In this document: piece by piece, positions 34,787 to 42,752 of the stretch
Layout of the letters: each line of letters starts with the position of its first letter
Position numbering within the stretch: the first letter of the stretch is position 1
Assembly: GCF_026340655.1 (NCBI RefSeq)
Contig: NZ_JAPEOZ010000001.1
Location: forward strand, 1,240,001-1,304,000
Direction: 5' to 3'
Length of the DNA stretch: 64,000 nt
Source of the DNA: Streptomyces sp. NBC_01275
GTDB lineage: Bacteria; Actinomycetota; Actinomycetes; Streptomycetales; Streptomycetaceae
Position numbers and translations under genes: made by a program
Notes under the pieces: generated by a model
What the model saw: the letters and a program-made list of their open reading frames with translations, nothing else
Databases searched by the model: none
Told to the model about the DNA's origin: nothing

Positions 34787-37309
34787 TCATTGCGGGGCGA
34801 TGCCGGTGGATGGCCCGCCCAGAAGTGGGGCGAGCAGGTCGACGTGCCGGCGGGCACTTTCGAGGGCGAGGAGGACGCCCGTGCTCCCTGCGCCGAGGCA
34901 CATGGACAGCCGGAACAAGTTCTCGTAGGGGAAGGCAGCACCGTTGCCGAAGGGGACGGAAAACCGCCAGATGTTACGTGCGAGATCCTCGACAGCCGGG
35001 CGGTCGTCCTGGTGCCCCAGAACAGAAAGCGTATACAACTGCCCCGCGGCCCCCGACAGGAGGCCCGGCGCTAGCTGGAACCCGTCGCGCACGGCCCGGC
35101 GGCAGCGCGACAGAGCAGCCGCCTTGACGACGTCGTGCTGGTGGGCAAGCCACGCATTCAGGGCCAGGGCCGTTCCCGCCACTCCGGTTCCCAGAGTCGG
35201 GGAGAGTTCCTTCGCCGCCTCGCTCTCCGGGTCCAAACCGATGCGCGCGATCTCCGCGTCGAGCGCCTTCCCCGCAGAGTGGAGGTACGCCTTGTCGCCG
35301 ATGCGCTCGTAAAGACGAACGAGGAAGAGGGCTGCTGCGGCTCTGCCTGCCGCAAGACCGAGGCCCTGTTCGTCCTCCCGTTCCAGGGCGGCGACGACCC
35401 GGTCGCCATACTCCCCGGCCGCGGTCAGGTAGGCGCTGTCCCCGGTCCGGGCCTGGAACCCGAGAAGCGACAGTCCGACACCGGGCAGGCCAGAGTAGAG
35501 ACTGAGGGTCGTGGGGGCCTTCCCGGACAGGGTCCTCTCCACGAGCCGGGCTGCCTGCTCGCGCCGCCCCAGGAGGTCCAGCACGGTGGCCGCTCCGTGC
35601 ACCCCGGCGAACAGCCCGTGAACGGTCGATCCCTTCAGCGTCCGCATGGTGGTGCTCAGCCAGTCGATCCACTCCTCCTCCAGGGGCTGTCCCGTCGCGT
35701 GGAGGGCGTAGAGGACGCCGGCAGCACCCTCACGCAGGCAGACTCCGCCCATGTTGCCCAGCCCCGTCGGGGGACCGGGGAACAGGCGGTCGGCGCGAGT
35801 CGGCGTGGCGGAGCTCCTCACCGCGCGGGCCACCAGTTCCGCATGCTCGGCAGGGGAAGCCGTGCGCAGGTCAGGACCGTCAGAGTCGGCCTCTGGCTTC
35901 CCCTGCCGCAGGGTGGAGGCCGCCGACCGGGTGAAGCCTGCGGGAAGCGGGAAGCGTTCCTGCGCCCAGGTGGCGAACTCGTCGGACTTGCGGACGTCCA
36001 GAGGACTGAGCGCCAGGAAGGGCGCGAAGTGGTACAGCTTCACCGCCGCGAGTCCATGGTCGTCGATAGCCACGCCCTCGGTGCCCGCCGGTGCGGCGAA
36101 GCCGGCAGCACCAGCCAGGCCCGTTCGGGGGGTCCCCACGGGGTGGGCAGCTTCAAAGTCGATGAAGATGTAACGCCCGTCCGGACGGACGATGATGTTT
36201 TGTGGGTGCACGTCGCCGAAGACGATCCCGGCGTCGTGCAGGGCGGAGAGCGCACCCTCCACGGCCGACACGCTCTCCGTGGCCCATTGCGTGTACGTGC
36301 TCACGTCCATCCGCTCGCCCTGGCCGAGTCCATGCCCTGGATACCGGCTCAGGACGGCGGTCCCCAGCGTCTGGCCCTCGACGTACTCCTGCACCAAGAA
36401 GTGGTGCTCCCACAGGGTCAGATAGTCGTGCACGCGGGGGGAATGGTCCGTCTCCTGGGCCTTGAGCAGCATGGTGTGCTCGTGCCGGAGACGGGCGACC
36501 GCGTCCAGCCCCCTGCTGTCGACCGCCGCGTATGGACGGGCTTCCTTCAGCACGACCTGCTCACCCGTGCGCGGGTCCTTCCCCACGTAGACCCCGCCGC
36601 CATTCGAATAGTGCAAGGGACGGATGTCCTCGTACGGCATCTCCACACGGCTCAAGGCGCTGAGCTGATCAAGGCGTTCCCGCAAGAACGCAGGCATCAC
36701 CACGCCGTCCGGAACCTGAAAGGAGGCGCCGCGCCGGTCTTCGACGAGCGTGCCGTCCGGTGTCCTGACGGCCGTAATGGGTGCCCCGTCCGTTCCCTCC
36801 AGCATGATCTCCGCGAAGGCGCCGTAGCGGAGGAAGACGGGGCTCTCGTCGCTCCACCGCAGATCGCTCAGTACGTAAGGGCCCCTGAAGCCGGCCAGCG
36901 CGGTGTCAAGTTCCTCCAGGAGGATGCGCAGCTCGTCCTCGTTCGATGGATAGACGGCGAGGAACTTACCCGACGAGCCGCGGTGGGCGTACTTGGAATT
37001 GAGCGATTTCAGCATGGCCGCACTGCGAAGGTACTTGAACGCGACCTGCCGACGGGCACACACCGCCGCGACAACGCCCAGCACCCGCTGAGCGTCTTCC
37101 CCGGTGGTGGAAACGTGGATTTTCCAGCCTTGCTCAGGGAGCGGTCTACCGAAGTCGACCCGGGTCCATATATCTGCCTCGGATTCCCGGCGCCGCCCCG
37201 ATCCGATCTCGGGAGGGGGCCATTTGGTGGCGTCGTCCTTGAGGCGGCCGGGCACGTCGAAGAACAGAGGATGAGCCATGGCGTGCAACTCGAAACCGGT
37301 GAGGCCCAC
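34787..37309 (-). CDS. Class III lanthipeptide synthetase (LanKC)
   Basis: An 841-residue three-domain synthetase. An N-terminal phospho-Ser/Thr lyase region (to about residue 215) opens with FELHAMAHPLFFDVPGRL. The kinase has VVLKEARPY (Lys near 255), FGDVHPQNII (Asp near 366, Asn near 371) and IDFEAA (metal Asp near 384). The C-terminal cyclase-like domain (about 510-840) has GLFAGVHGAA, YSGLPGVGLSLLG, GTGVAGTALA and LSGAAGQLYTLS but lacks the zinc Cys/His set, so class III and not IV. GTG 37,309 has GGGAG six bases upstream; in-frame ATG 37,279 is less likely. It should phosphorylate and eliminate Ser/Thr in the four peptides encoded upstream. Confidence 0.92.
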   Translation of the reverse strand: MGLTGFELHAMAHPLFFDVPGRLKDDATKWPPPEIGSGRRRESEADIWTRVDFGRPLPEQGWKIHVSTTGEDAQRVLGVVAAVCARRQVAFKYLRSAAMLKSLNSKYAHRGSSGKFLAVYPSNEDELRILLEELDTALAGFRGPYVLSDLRWSDESPVFLRYGAFAEIMLEGTDGAPITAVRTPDGTLVEDRRGASFQVPDGVVMPAFLRERLDQLSALSRVEMPYEDIRPLHYSNGGGVYVGKDPRTGEQVVLKEARPYAAVDSRGLDAVARLRHEHTMLLKAQETDHSPRVHDYLTLWEHHFLVQEYVEGQTLGTAVLSRYPGHGLGQGERMDVSTYTQWATESVSAVEGALSALHDAGIVFGDVHPQNIIVRPDGRYIFIDFEAAHPVGTPRTGLAGAAGFAAPAGTEGVAIDDHGLAAVKLYHFAPFLALSPLDVRKSDEFATWAQERFPLPAGFTRSAASTLRQGKPEADSDGPDLRTASPAEHAELVARAVRSSATPTRADRLFPGPPTGLGNMGGVCLREGAAGVLYALHATGQPLEEEWIDWLSTTMRTLKGSTVHGLFAGVHGAATVLDLLGRREQAARLVERTLSGKAPTTLSLYSGLPGVGLSLLGFQARTGDSAYLTAAGEYGDRVVAALEREDEQGLGLAAGRAAAALFLVRLYERIGDKAYLHSAGKALDAEIARIGLDPESEAAKELSPTLGTGVAGTALALNAWLAHQHDVVKAAALSRCRRAVRDGFQLAPGLLSGAAGQLYTLSVLGHQDDRPAVEDLARNIWRFSVPFGNGAAFPYENLFRLSMCLGAGSTGVLLALESARRHVDLLAPLLGGPSTGIAPQ

Positions 37310-37405
37310 AAGAATCTCCCAGAAGAATAGCTGTAACAAGACAGCGGAATGCGTATAAGGGAAACGGTGATCCCAGAAGAGGCCTTATGCGTCCGCACGA
37401 CCCAA

Positions 37406-37433
37406 GGGTGGCCCGCCATGGTGCGGGCCACCC
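37406..37433 (-). terminator. Hairpin between precursor genes and LanKC
   Basis: A perfect 11-base stem (GGGTGGCCCGC with its complement, loop of six) in the 175-base gap between the last precursor gene and LanKC. It is well placed to act as a partial terminator, keeping enzyme mRNA below peptide mRNA. There is no U-tract. Confidence 0.65.
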
Positions 37434-37484
37434 GAGGAACCCGTGCCGCGTCGGCGTCGCCGACACGGCGAACCAGATCCGACG

Positions 37485-37604
37485 TCAGTCGAAGCTGGTG
37501 GCCGTGGTGCCGGTGCTGTACGGGTAAGGACACGCAGCTTCCTCCCCGGAAATTCCGGAAAGATCGCTATCGATAACCTGCTGGAGGTCCAGAATATTCA
37601 CCAT
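37485..37604 (-). CDS. Lanthipeptide precursor D (Cys-containing)
   Basis: A 39-residue peptide, ATG 37,604 to TGA 37,485. The leader starts MVNILDLQQV, with the class III ILDLQ recognition motif. The C-terminal part is acidic and then EEAACPYPYSTGTTATSFD, giving one Cys, two Ser and four Thr after the EEA. Unlike the other three peptides it has a thiol, so one lanthionine-type ring with the single Cys is possible. It is the last peptide gene before LanKC. Too short for usual gene finders. Confidence 0.85.
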   Translation of the reverse strand: MVNILDLQQVIDSDLSGISGEEAACPYPYSTGTTATSFD

Positions 37605-37676
37605 GTTGGGAATACCCTTTCGGGAGCCCGGCCACGGAAGTCAACTGTTCCGCGGCCGGGATCGACGGACTGATTG

Positions 37677-37796
37677 TCAGCTGGTCGTCCAGGTCGTGAT
37701 GGTGATCGTGGTGGTGACCGTGGTGGTAGTCGCCGCGACCTGCGCGTGGTCGTCAACGTCGCCCTTGAGTTCCTGCAGGTCAAGAATGTTCAGCAT
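37677..37796 (-). CDS. Lanthipeptide precursor C (Thr-rich, Cys-free)
   Basis: A 39-residue peptide, ATG 37,796 to TGA 37,677, with a strong AAAGGAG site. The leader begins MLNILDLQELKGDVDD. The core after AQVAA is TTTTVTTTITITTWTTS: eleven Thr, one Ser, no Cys. Such a core can be dehydrated to many dehydrobutyrines but offers no thiol for a thioether ring. Leader and position show it is a LanKC substrate; the product is inference. Confidence 0.88.
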   Translation of the reverse strand: MLNILDLQELKGDVDDHAQVAATTTTVTTTITITTWTTS

Positions 37797-37928
37797 AGCC
37801 CGACTCCTTTCGATGTATGTCGGAGCCCGACGGCTCCGCACGTGGCGTTCTACCCGGACTGTCCGTGAGGCGGCGATCGCGGTATCGCTGGGTGCGCGGC
37901 CACCACCTCGTCGGAGAGTGGCGCTCCG

Positions 37929-38054
37929 TCAGGCCCCTGTGGTGGTGGTGACGGTGATGGTGGTGGTGATAGTGGTCCAGCCGGTACCAGCGGCCACGAC
38001 CGCGTTCTGGTCGGCGTCCGACGGTGCCATTTCCTGCAGTTCCAGGATGTTCAT
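37929..38054 (-). CDS. Lanthipeptide precursor B (Thr-rich, Cys-free)
   Basis: A 41-residue peptide, ATG 38,054 to TGA 37,929, with an AAGGAG site. The leader begins MNILELQEMAPSDADQ. The core after VVAA is GTGWTTITTTITVTTTTGA: eleven Thr, one Trp, no Ser or Cys. It shares the TTITTTIT pattern with precursors A and C, and the three cores look like variants of one theme. Confidence 0.88.
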   Translation of the reverse strand: MNILELQEMAPSDADQNAVVAAGTGWTTITTTITVTTTTGA

Positions 38055-38187
38055 GGGTCTCTCCTTGTCCGGCCGAATCACGGCCGGTGAGTTGGACTAG
38101 AGGGTTGGGGCCTCGGAGGTGAGGGCCCTGGTGTTTCGGTTGGTGCCCGGTTTACTTACCGGCCGAGTGACGGCTGACGGGCAACCG

Positions 38188-38307
38188 TCAGTTCGTGGTA
38201 ACCGTGGTCGTCGTGGTGATGGTGGTCGTAAGGGTCCAGGTGGAGACAGCGGTTTCCGCCTCCTCGGCCGGCTTGACCACTAGAGACTGAAGATCGAGAA
38301 TCGACAT
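38188..38307 (-). CDS. Lanthipeptide precursor A (Thr-rich, Cys-free)
   Basis: A 39-residue peptide, ATG 38,307 to TGA 38,188, with an AAGGAG site nine bases upstream. The leader begins MSILDLQSLVVKPAEEAE. The core is STWTLTTTITTTTTVTTN: twelve Thr, one Ser, one Trp, no Cys. It is the first gene of the peptide array. The reading frame is also open upstream, joined without a stop to the damaged partition gene, but the ILDLQ leader and ribosome binding site mark the true start. Confidence 0.88.
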   Translation of the reverse strand: MSILDLQSLVVKPAEEAETAVSTWTLTTTITTTTTVTTN

Positions 38308-38520
38308 GACGAATCGCTCCTTCGTTGATTTTCCTTGAGAACGCTGTTTCGACCCCAAGCGTAAAACGACATTTGAAATACGCATGGCTAAGCCCTGCGA
38401 ATTTTTTCCTATTGCGTTTGCCTGGAAGGTCCATCGAGAGAATGCTAAGAAATATTCGACGGCGAGTATAGAACGATTACGCCGCCGCGTGGCACCCGAG
38501 TTCCATCTACTGGGTTCTTT
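38308..38520 (-). promoter_or_regulatory. AT-rich leader region of the lanthipeptide locus
   Basis: The 210 bases before precursor A are much richer in A+T than the partition gene beyond and lie between that gene's remnant and the peptide array. This is the only plausible place for the main promoter of the locus. I could not assign -35 and -10 boxes with confidence. Confidence 0.45.
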
Positions 38521-38934
38521 CATCGTTGCCACTCCAGGGTGCAATGGAGCCACAGGCTTCACCTGCCGTACCCCCGGCGTCCCAGCGGACTGTGTCCCCG
38601 CCTCGGGAGCGACGACGGCCGGGCGAACCGGCTGACTGGTGGCCGGCTTCGGCACGGGGCCGCTCGGTGTGACCTCAACGGTCGGTTGGGCGGAGGTCTG
38701 TGCCACTTCGGGCGCCGCCTCGGCCTGGTCCCGCGCCGATACCTCGGCGGGAACGGGAGAAGGAGCGGGCTGTGCCTCCGACTCGCGGGCAGGGGGACGG
38801 CCTTCGCCCTGGTCGGCGGCGTACTGCTCGGGGGTGAGTTCGGCGGCCGGGGGAGAGGGCGGCGGGGCTGCCTTCTCGGTCCCGCCCAGGGTGCGACCAG
38901 CGCGGCGGGCCGGGGGCTTCATGCGCTGGCTCAT
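38394..38934 (-). pseudogene. Truncated partner gene of a plasmid ParA operon
   Basis: Its ATG (38,934) overlaps the ParA stop by four bases, so it is the coupled second gene of a plasmid-type partition operon. The protein starts MSQRMKPPARRAGRTLGG and is then rich in Pro, Ala and Glu (residues 25-140), typical of low-complexity partition partners. After about residue 140 the composition shifts to AT-rich DNA and the frame runs on into precursor A, so the natural C-terminus is lost. The exact join is near 38,500-38,520. Confidence 0.6.
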
Positions 38935-39600
38935 GCTGTGAGCTCCTTCATCAGCTCGGCGTACTCGCTCAGTTCGGTCGGGATCTCACCGAAGGCCTCC
39001 ATGTAGTGGACCCAGGAGTGGATGACGGTCTCGGCGAGCGGGAACGGCTCGTCGCGGTCCGGGCCGATGCCCTCGCCCTCGGCGGGCTCCAGCAGCTTGT
39101 CCTTCGCGGCGCGGGGCAGGCTGGTGCGGTCGTCGGCCTTGACGAGGACCACGTAGCGGTGGCGTCGTGCTCGTTGCGGGCGGCGGCGCGTTCGGCCTCG
39201 TCGAAGGTGGCCACGAGCTTGCGGCGCTCGATCCTGGTGGGGGCGACCGGCACGATCAGCCGGTTCGCCTCGGTAACAGCCTCGTGGAAGGTGCGGGAGC
39301 TGCCGCCGCCGGCGTCGACCACGATCGCGCCGAACTCCGCGCGCTTGGCGTGGATGTACTCGGCGATGTCGTCGAACGGGTACCGCTCGACAATCAAGTT
39401 GGCGGGATCTCGAAGCCGGCGGCCTGGGCGACCTTGAACCAGTCGTAGGTGGACTGGCTGGTGGCGTCGGCGTCCAACAGCAGCTCGGCAGGTCGAGGAC
39501 GACGGCGTAGTAGAGGGCGATGAACCAGGTCGAGGTTGTCCTGCCGGCGCCGCCCTTGAGCATGCCGACGACGATGACGAAGGCGTCCCAGGTACGGGCT
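38931..39600 (-). pseudogene. ParA-like partition ATPase, frameshifted
   Basis: Minus-strand ParA/MinD-type ATPase. The deviant Walker A is GMLKGGAGRTTS, followed after a frameshift near 39,490 by a stretch containing FDDIAEYIHAKRAEFGAIVV and DAGGGSSRTFHEAVTEANRL. A second shift near 39,165 leads to the C-terminus VVLVKADDRTSLPRAAKDKL...YAELMKELTA. At least two frameshifts make it non-functional. It resembles partition ATPases of actinobacterial plasmids and suggests that part of the island came from a plasmid. Confidence 0.7.
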
Positions 39601-39623
39601 GTGGCCGCCGCCAGGGTCTTTAG

Positions 39624-40033
39624 AAGAGACGGCTCAACCGGATCACGCGCGGTTGGTCCAACTACTTCAGATCCGCAGTCGCCAAGAGCACCATGCAGAC
39701 CCTCGCCATTTTCGTCTGGCGGAGGGTCGCTCGGTGGTGGATGCGGCTGCACCGCTGGAGCTGGACCGGTCTGCGAAGACACCTCGCCGACCACACCGGC
39801 CGGTGGCGAATGCCTTCGTCAGACGGGATCGAACTGTTCAACCTCGGCCGGGTGCCAACCGAGCGATACCGGTACCGCGGCAACAAGATCCCAAATCCCT
39901 GGACCCTGGCCACCACGCCTGACGGCAGAGACCGTGGAGAGCTCGGTGCGTGGAAACGCGCACGCCGGGTTCGGAGAGTGGCCCGCAGAAACGGACCGGT
40001 GGCGACACCGGCACCGCGCTGCGGGCCGACTCA
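39624..40033 (+). mobile_element. 3' remnant of a group II intron (maturase end and domain V)
   Basis: Frame 3 encodes the end of a group II intron reverse transcriptase/maturase: KRRLNRITRGWSNYFRSAVA, VWRRVARWWMRLHRWSW, then LNLGRVPTERYRYRGNKIPN. About 30 bases later, 39,939-39,974 folds as a domain V-like hairpin (GAGCTCGGTGCG, GGAAA loop, CGCACGCCGGGTTCGG). The reverse-transcriptase core and 5' part are gone. The 3' intron end abuts IS1380 coding sequence, so the intron probably sat inside that transposase. Confidence 0.7.
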
Positions 40034-40625
40034 ACCATCCGCGCCCAGTTGAGAATCACGGATGCGGACGGCATGCGGATCACCTGCTTCGCGACCAACA
40101 CCCCTGACCGGCCGATCGCCGCCCTCGAGCTCCGTCACCGGCTGCGGGCCGAGGACCGGATCCGGGCCGCCCGGGCCACCGGCCTGCGCAATCTGCCCCT
40201 CCACACAACAACCCAGAACAAGGTCTGGGTTCGAGATTGTCCAGATCGCCCTCGACCTGCTGGCCTGGACACCCATGCTCGCCGTCACCGGCAAGGCCCG
40301 ACTCTGGGAACCCCGCCACCTGCGATTCCGCCTGTTCTCCGCGGCCGCCCAGCTCGTCACCACCGGCCGACGCCGGATTCTCCGCCTCACCAAGCACTGG
40401 CCCTGAACCGGCGAGATCACCACCGCACTCAACGGCTCGCGCTCCTGGCCACCCCCGGCTGACCAGTAACTTTCCACCGTCCCGACGACATCACCCGCCC
40501 CGGGCAGTGGAACCCGGCGCCCACCCGACGCGACAACCGGGCCATCGGTCTGCCCAGCATCAGCTCCGGAAAGCGAAAGGGTCCACCGACTCCGTCGGCG
40601 GACCCTCGCGAAAGATCTAGGCTAG
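40034..40625 (+). mobile_element. IS1380-family element, copy 3 (3' part only)
   Basis: C-terminal 130 or so residues of an IS1380 transposase on the plus strand: AQLRITDADGMRITCFATNT, RIRAARATGLRNLPLHTTTQ, then after a frameshift near 40,230 FEIVQIALDLLAWTPMLAVTG and a stop in place of Trp near 40,405. The element end carries a hairpin at 40,579-40,605 and the motif TAGCCTAGATC (complement of 40,615-40,625). It is joined on its 5' side to the group II intron remnant. Confidence 0.78.
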
Positions 40626-40645
40626 ACGTTCCAGAGGGTATGGAA

Positions 40646-41971
40646 CTAAAACCCACTAAGTCCGAGAGTTTCGGCAGTTCTGCTGGCGCCGCTGAAAAAT
40701 ACTCGAGAAGTACAAGAGGATGCTATAACGCCAGCGGGGCATGGCACGATATAGCTACCGCCGCTGATAATGCCGGTAGCCGTGATCCCCGAGCCGCTAG
40801 TGTACTGGTACACCGGTCCACCACTATTTCCAGAAGCGCTCGCGGGGGCGCCAGCAGTATTTGAGGCAAGATACAGTGGGCCTACCACATTACCCTCCAA
40901 GTTGTAGTAGTATTGCGATGACTGCACTTGATTGCTTCCGGAGGTGCCCAGATAGGCTCCATCAGTGTACACAAAGCCATTGACTGCAGGATTGCCGAAG
41001 CCGGTTACATTGTGCGCAGCGCCATTGCTGGAATTTTGATTGAAAGAGGTCCCAGTCCACTTTCTCCTGTCAGGCTGCGATCCGTTGCTGATCGAAAATA
41101 TCGCGATGTCCTGTGCAGTATTTGAATTTGTGACTGTACCGAGAGGGGTGCGCTGTGGATCGGCATAGTACACTGCGGCGCCTGTGGCGCCGCAGTGACG
41201 TGCCGTAAGCATAAACCGTGAACCGTTTTGCGTAACCCCAAACCCTGTGGAGCAGTTGTCATTACTAGCCATATTGATTACAGCGCCGCCAGTGGAAGGC
41301 GTAGAGTACCTAGAAGCGTTCTGCGGCTTCGCCGAGTCGGCATTGCCCTCGACGGTGATGTCTACATCAACAGTCCGACCATCCTCCGAAATCAGCGCTC
41401 CTCGCCCGCTACGAGACGCAGCCGACTGAGTTTTCTGCAACCCTTTACCCTTGAGCACGCCAACCGTAATGCCGGAGCCATCTTCGTTAACAGAAACGAA
41501 CGCTGCCTCCTGTTCCGTGATGCTCGTCCCATCTGCCAACTTCAGCCGGGAATTCTTGGTAGTCGAAAGAAATTCTTTAGCGACAGGGGTAAGTTCCTTT
41601 CGGCTATATTCTGACGACCTCACGACTATCGGATAGCGCCCGGCGGCGTTATCAAATATCATCCGCGCTGCGGAAGAAGGCTTCCCCTTCCAGTAGACAT
41701 CAACTTCGCGCTTTTCGAAGTTAATCTTTGCGCCGCTATATCCAGAGTTACCCAGATGGGCTACTCCGTCTTCGATTTGATTTACCTGCTTTGTCAGGAA
41801 TTCCTGAACGCTATAAACTTCTTTCCAGCTTTCGTAGCCTTGCGGCATCGCTGCCATTCGATTAGGGGTCACGGCCCTTTCAGCGCTCGACGCGGAGGTA
41901 TTGAGGCTGAAGACAAGGCCCATGCTGGCACCAACGCAGACTGCCGAGAGCAGAATTCTTTTCACTGGCAT
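40646..41971 (-). CDS. Secreted trypsin-like (S1) serine protease, paralogue 1
   Basis: A 441-residue secreted protease. It has a signal peptide (residues 1-30, ILLSAVCVGASMGLVFSL), an N-terminal pro-like domain (about 40-215) and a chymotrypsin-fold domain with the full triad: His259 in TARHCG, Asp288 in DIAIF and Ser383 in GNSGGPV. Cys pairs flank the His. The gene is AT-rich, unlike Streptomyces core genes. Its stop lies about 20 bases from IS1380 copy 3. It shares layout and motifs with the protease at 42,753. Confidence 0.88.
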   Translation of the reverse strand: MPVKRILLSAVCVGASMGLVFSLNTSASSAERAVTPNRMAAMPQGYESWKEVYSVQEFLTKQVNQIEDGVAHLGNSGYSGAKINFEKREVDVYWKGKPSSAARMIFDNAAGRYPIVVRSSEYSRKELTPVAKEFLSTTKNSRLKLADGTSITEQEAAFVSVNEDGSGITVGVLKGKGLQKTQSAASRSGRGALISEDGRTVDVDITVEGNADSAKPQNASRYSTPSTGGAVINMASNDNCSTGFGVTQNGSRFMLTARHCGATGAAVYYADPQRTPLGTVTNSNTAQDIAIFSISNGSQPDRRKWTGTSFNQNSSNGAAHNVTGFGNPAVNGFVYTDGAYLGTSGSNQVQSSQYYYNLEGNVVGPLYLASNTAGAPASASGNSGGPVYQYTSGSGITATGIISGGSYIVPCPAGVIASSCTSRVFFSGASRTAETLGLSGF

Positions 41972-42137
41972 CCTTTTATTAGCGAGTAAAAAATATGCAA
42001 GTCAAATTTCATGACTCGCGCCGGTAGACTTAATGGAATGACGTGCCTTGAGTTAATGCGCCCGGATTCTAGTAGGGCCTGGTCAGGTCTATTCGTCGGT
42101 GGCGTGCCCGGTTGAGGGGCTGTGTCGTTGACCGGGT

Positions 42138-42750
42138 GTGACGCCTGAGGAGTTGGATGAAGTCCGGTGCCGTCTGGAGGACTTTGCGGCGGATGTGTTC
42201 GAACCGTTCGCGCGGGCGGATCAGCATCGGTGGGGCGGGGTGTATCTGCGGGGTCTGCTGCTGGACGGGCAACGCGAATCGGTGGAGTCGATGGCCGCCC
42301 GGCTGGGTGAGGACGGCAACCGGCAGGCCCTGGCCCACTTCATCACCACCAGCCCATGGGATCCTGCGCATGTGCGGGTCCGCCCCGCGTGGAAGACGGC
42401 TTCGGCGATCAAACCGACCGCGCTGATCATCGACGACACGGGCTTCCTCAAGGACGGCGATGCCTCGGCGTGTGTGTCGCGGCAGTACACCGGCACCGCC
42501 GGCAAGGTCACCAACTGCCAGGCGGGCGTGTCCGGTCATCGCCGCGGGAAAGGAGGCGGCCCGGCCCGTGCAGTGGTGGGAGGGCTCCCGCCACTCCACC
42601 GGCCGCAGCGGGTTGAAAAGAGACGGCCCCGGCCTGAGCCTCTACCAGGTCGTCCACGAGATGCAGTTACTGCTCGCGGTCTGGACCGGCGCCTGCCCCA
42701 CCTGTCCCCGCGACATACCCACGGCGATACCAACCCGACCAAGCACTACT
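42138..42750 (+). pseudogene. IS701-family transposase with internal deletion
   Basis: It starts GTG 42,138 with the typical IS701 opening DEVRCRLEDFAADVFEPFAR, then ALIIDDTGFLKDGDASACVS around residue 95, which holds the first catalytic Asp. A frameshift follows near 42,530. The sequence then jumps to the extreme C-terminus (LSLYQVVHEMQLLLAVWTGA, CPTCPRDIPT), so the middle of the DDE domain is missing. It separates the two secreted protease genes. Confidence 0.75.
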
Positions 42751-42752
42751 GG

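Noticed and set aside
34372..34941. Minus-strand 189-codon frame between LanKC and the methyltransferase as a third pathway gene
   Set aside because: It overlaps both real genes out of frame. The only similarity in the gap is to a transposase N-terminus in a different frame.
37677..38260. GGTGGT-rich plus-strand repeats as a simple DNA repeat
   Set aside because: They are the complement of ACC/ACG codons in three separate Thr-rich peptide cores, each with its own start, RBS and leader motif.
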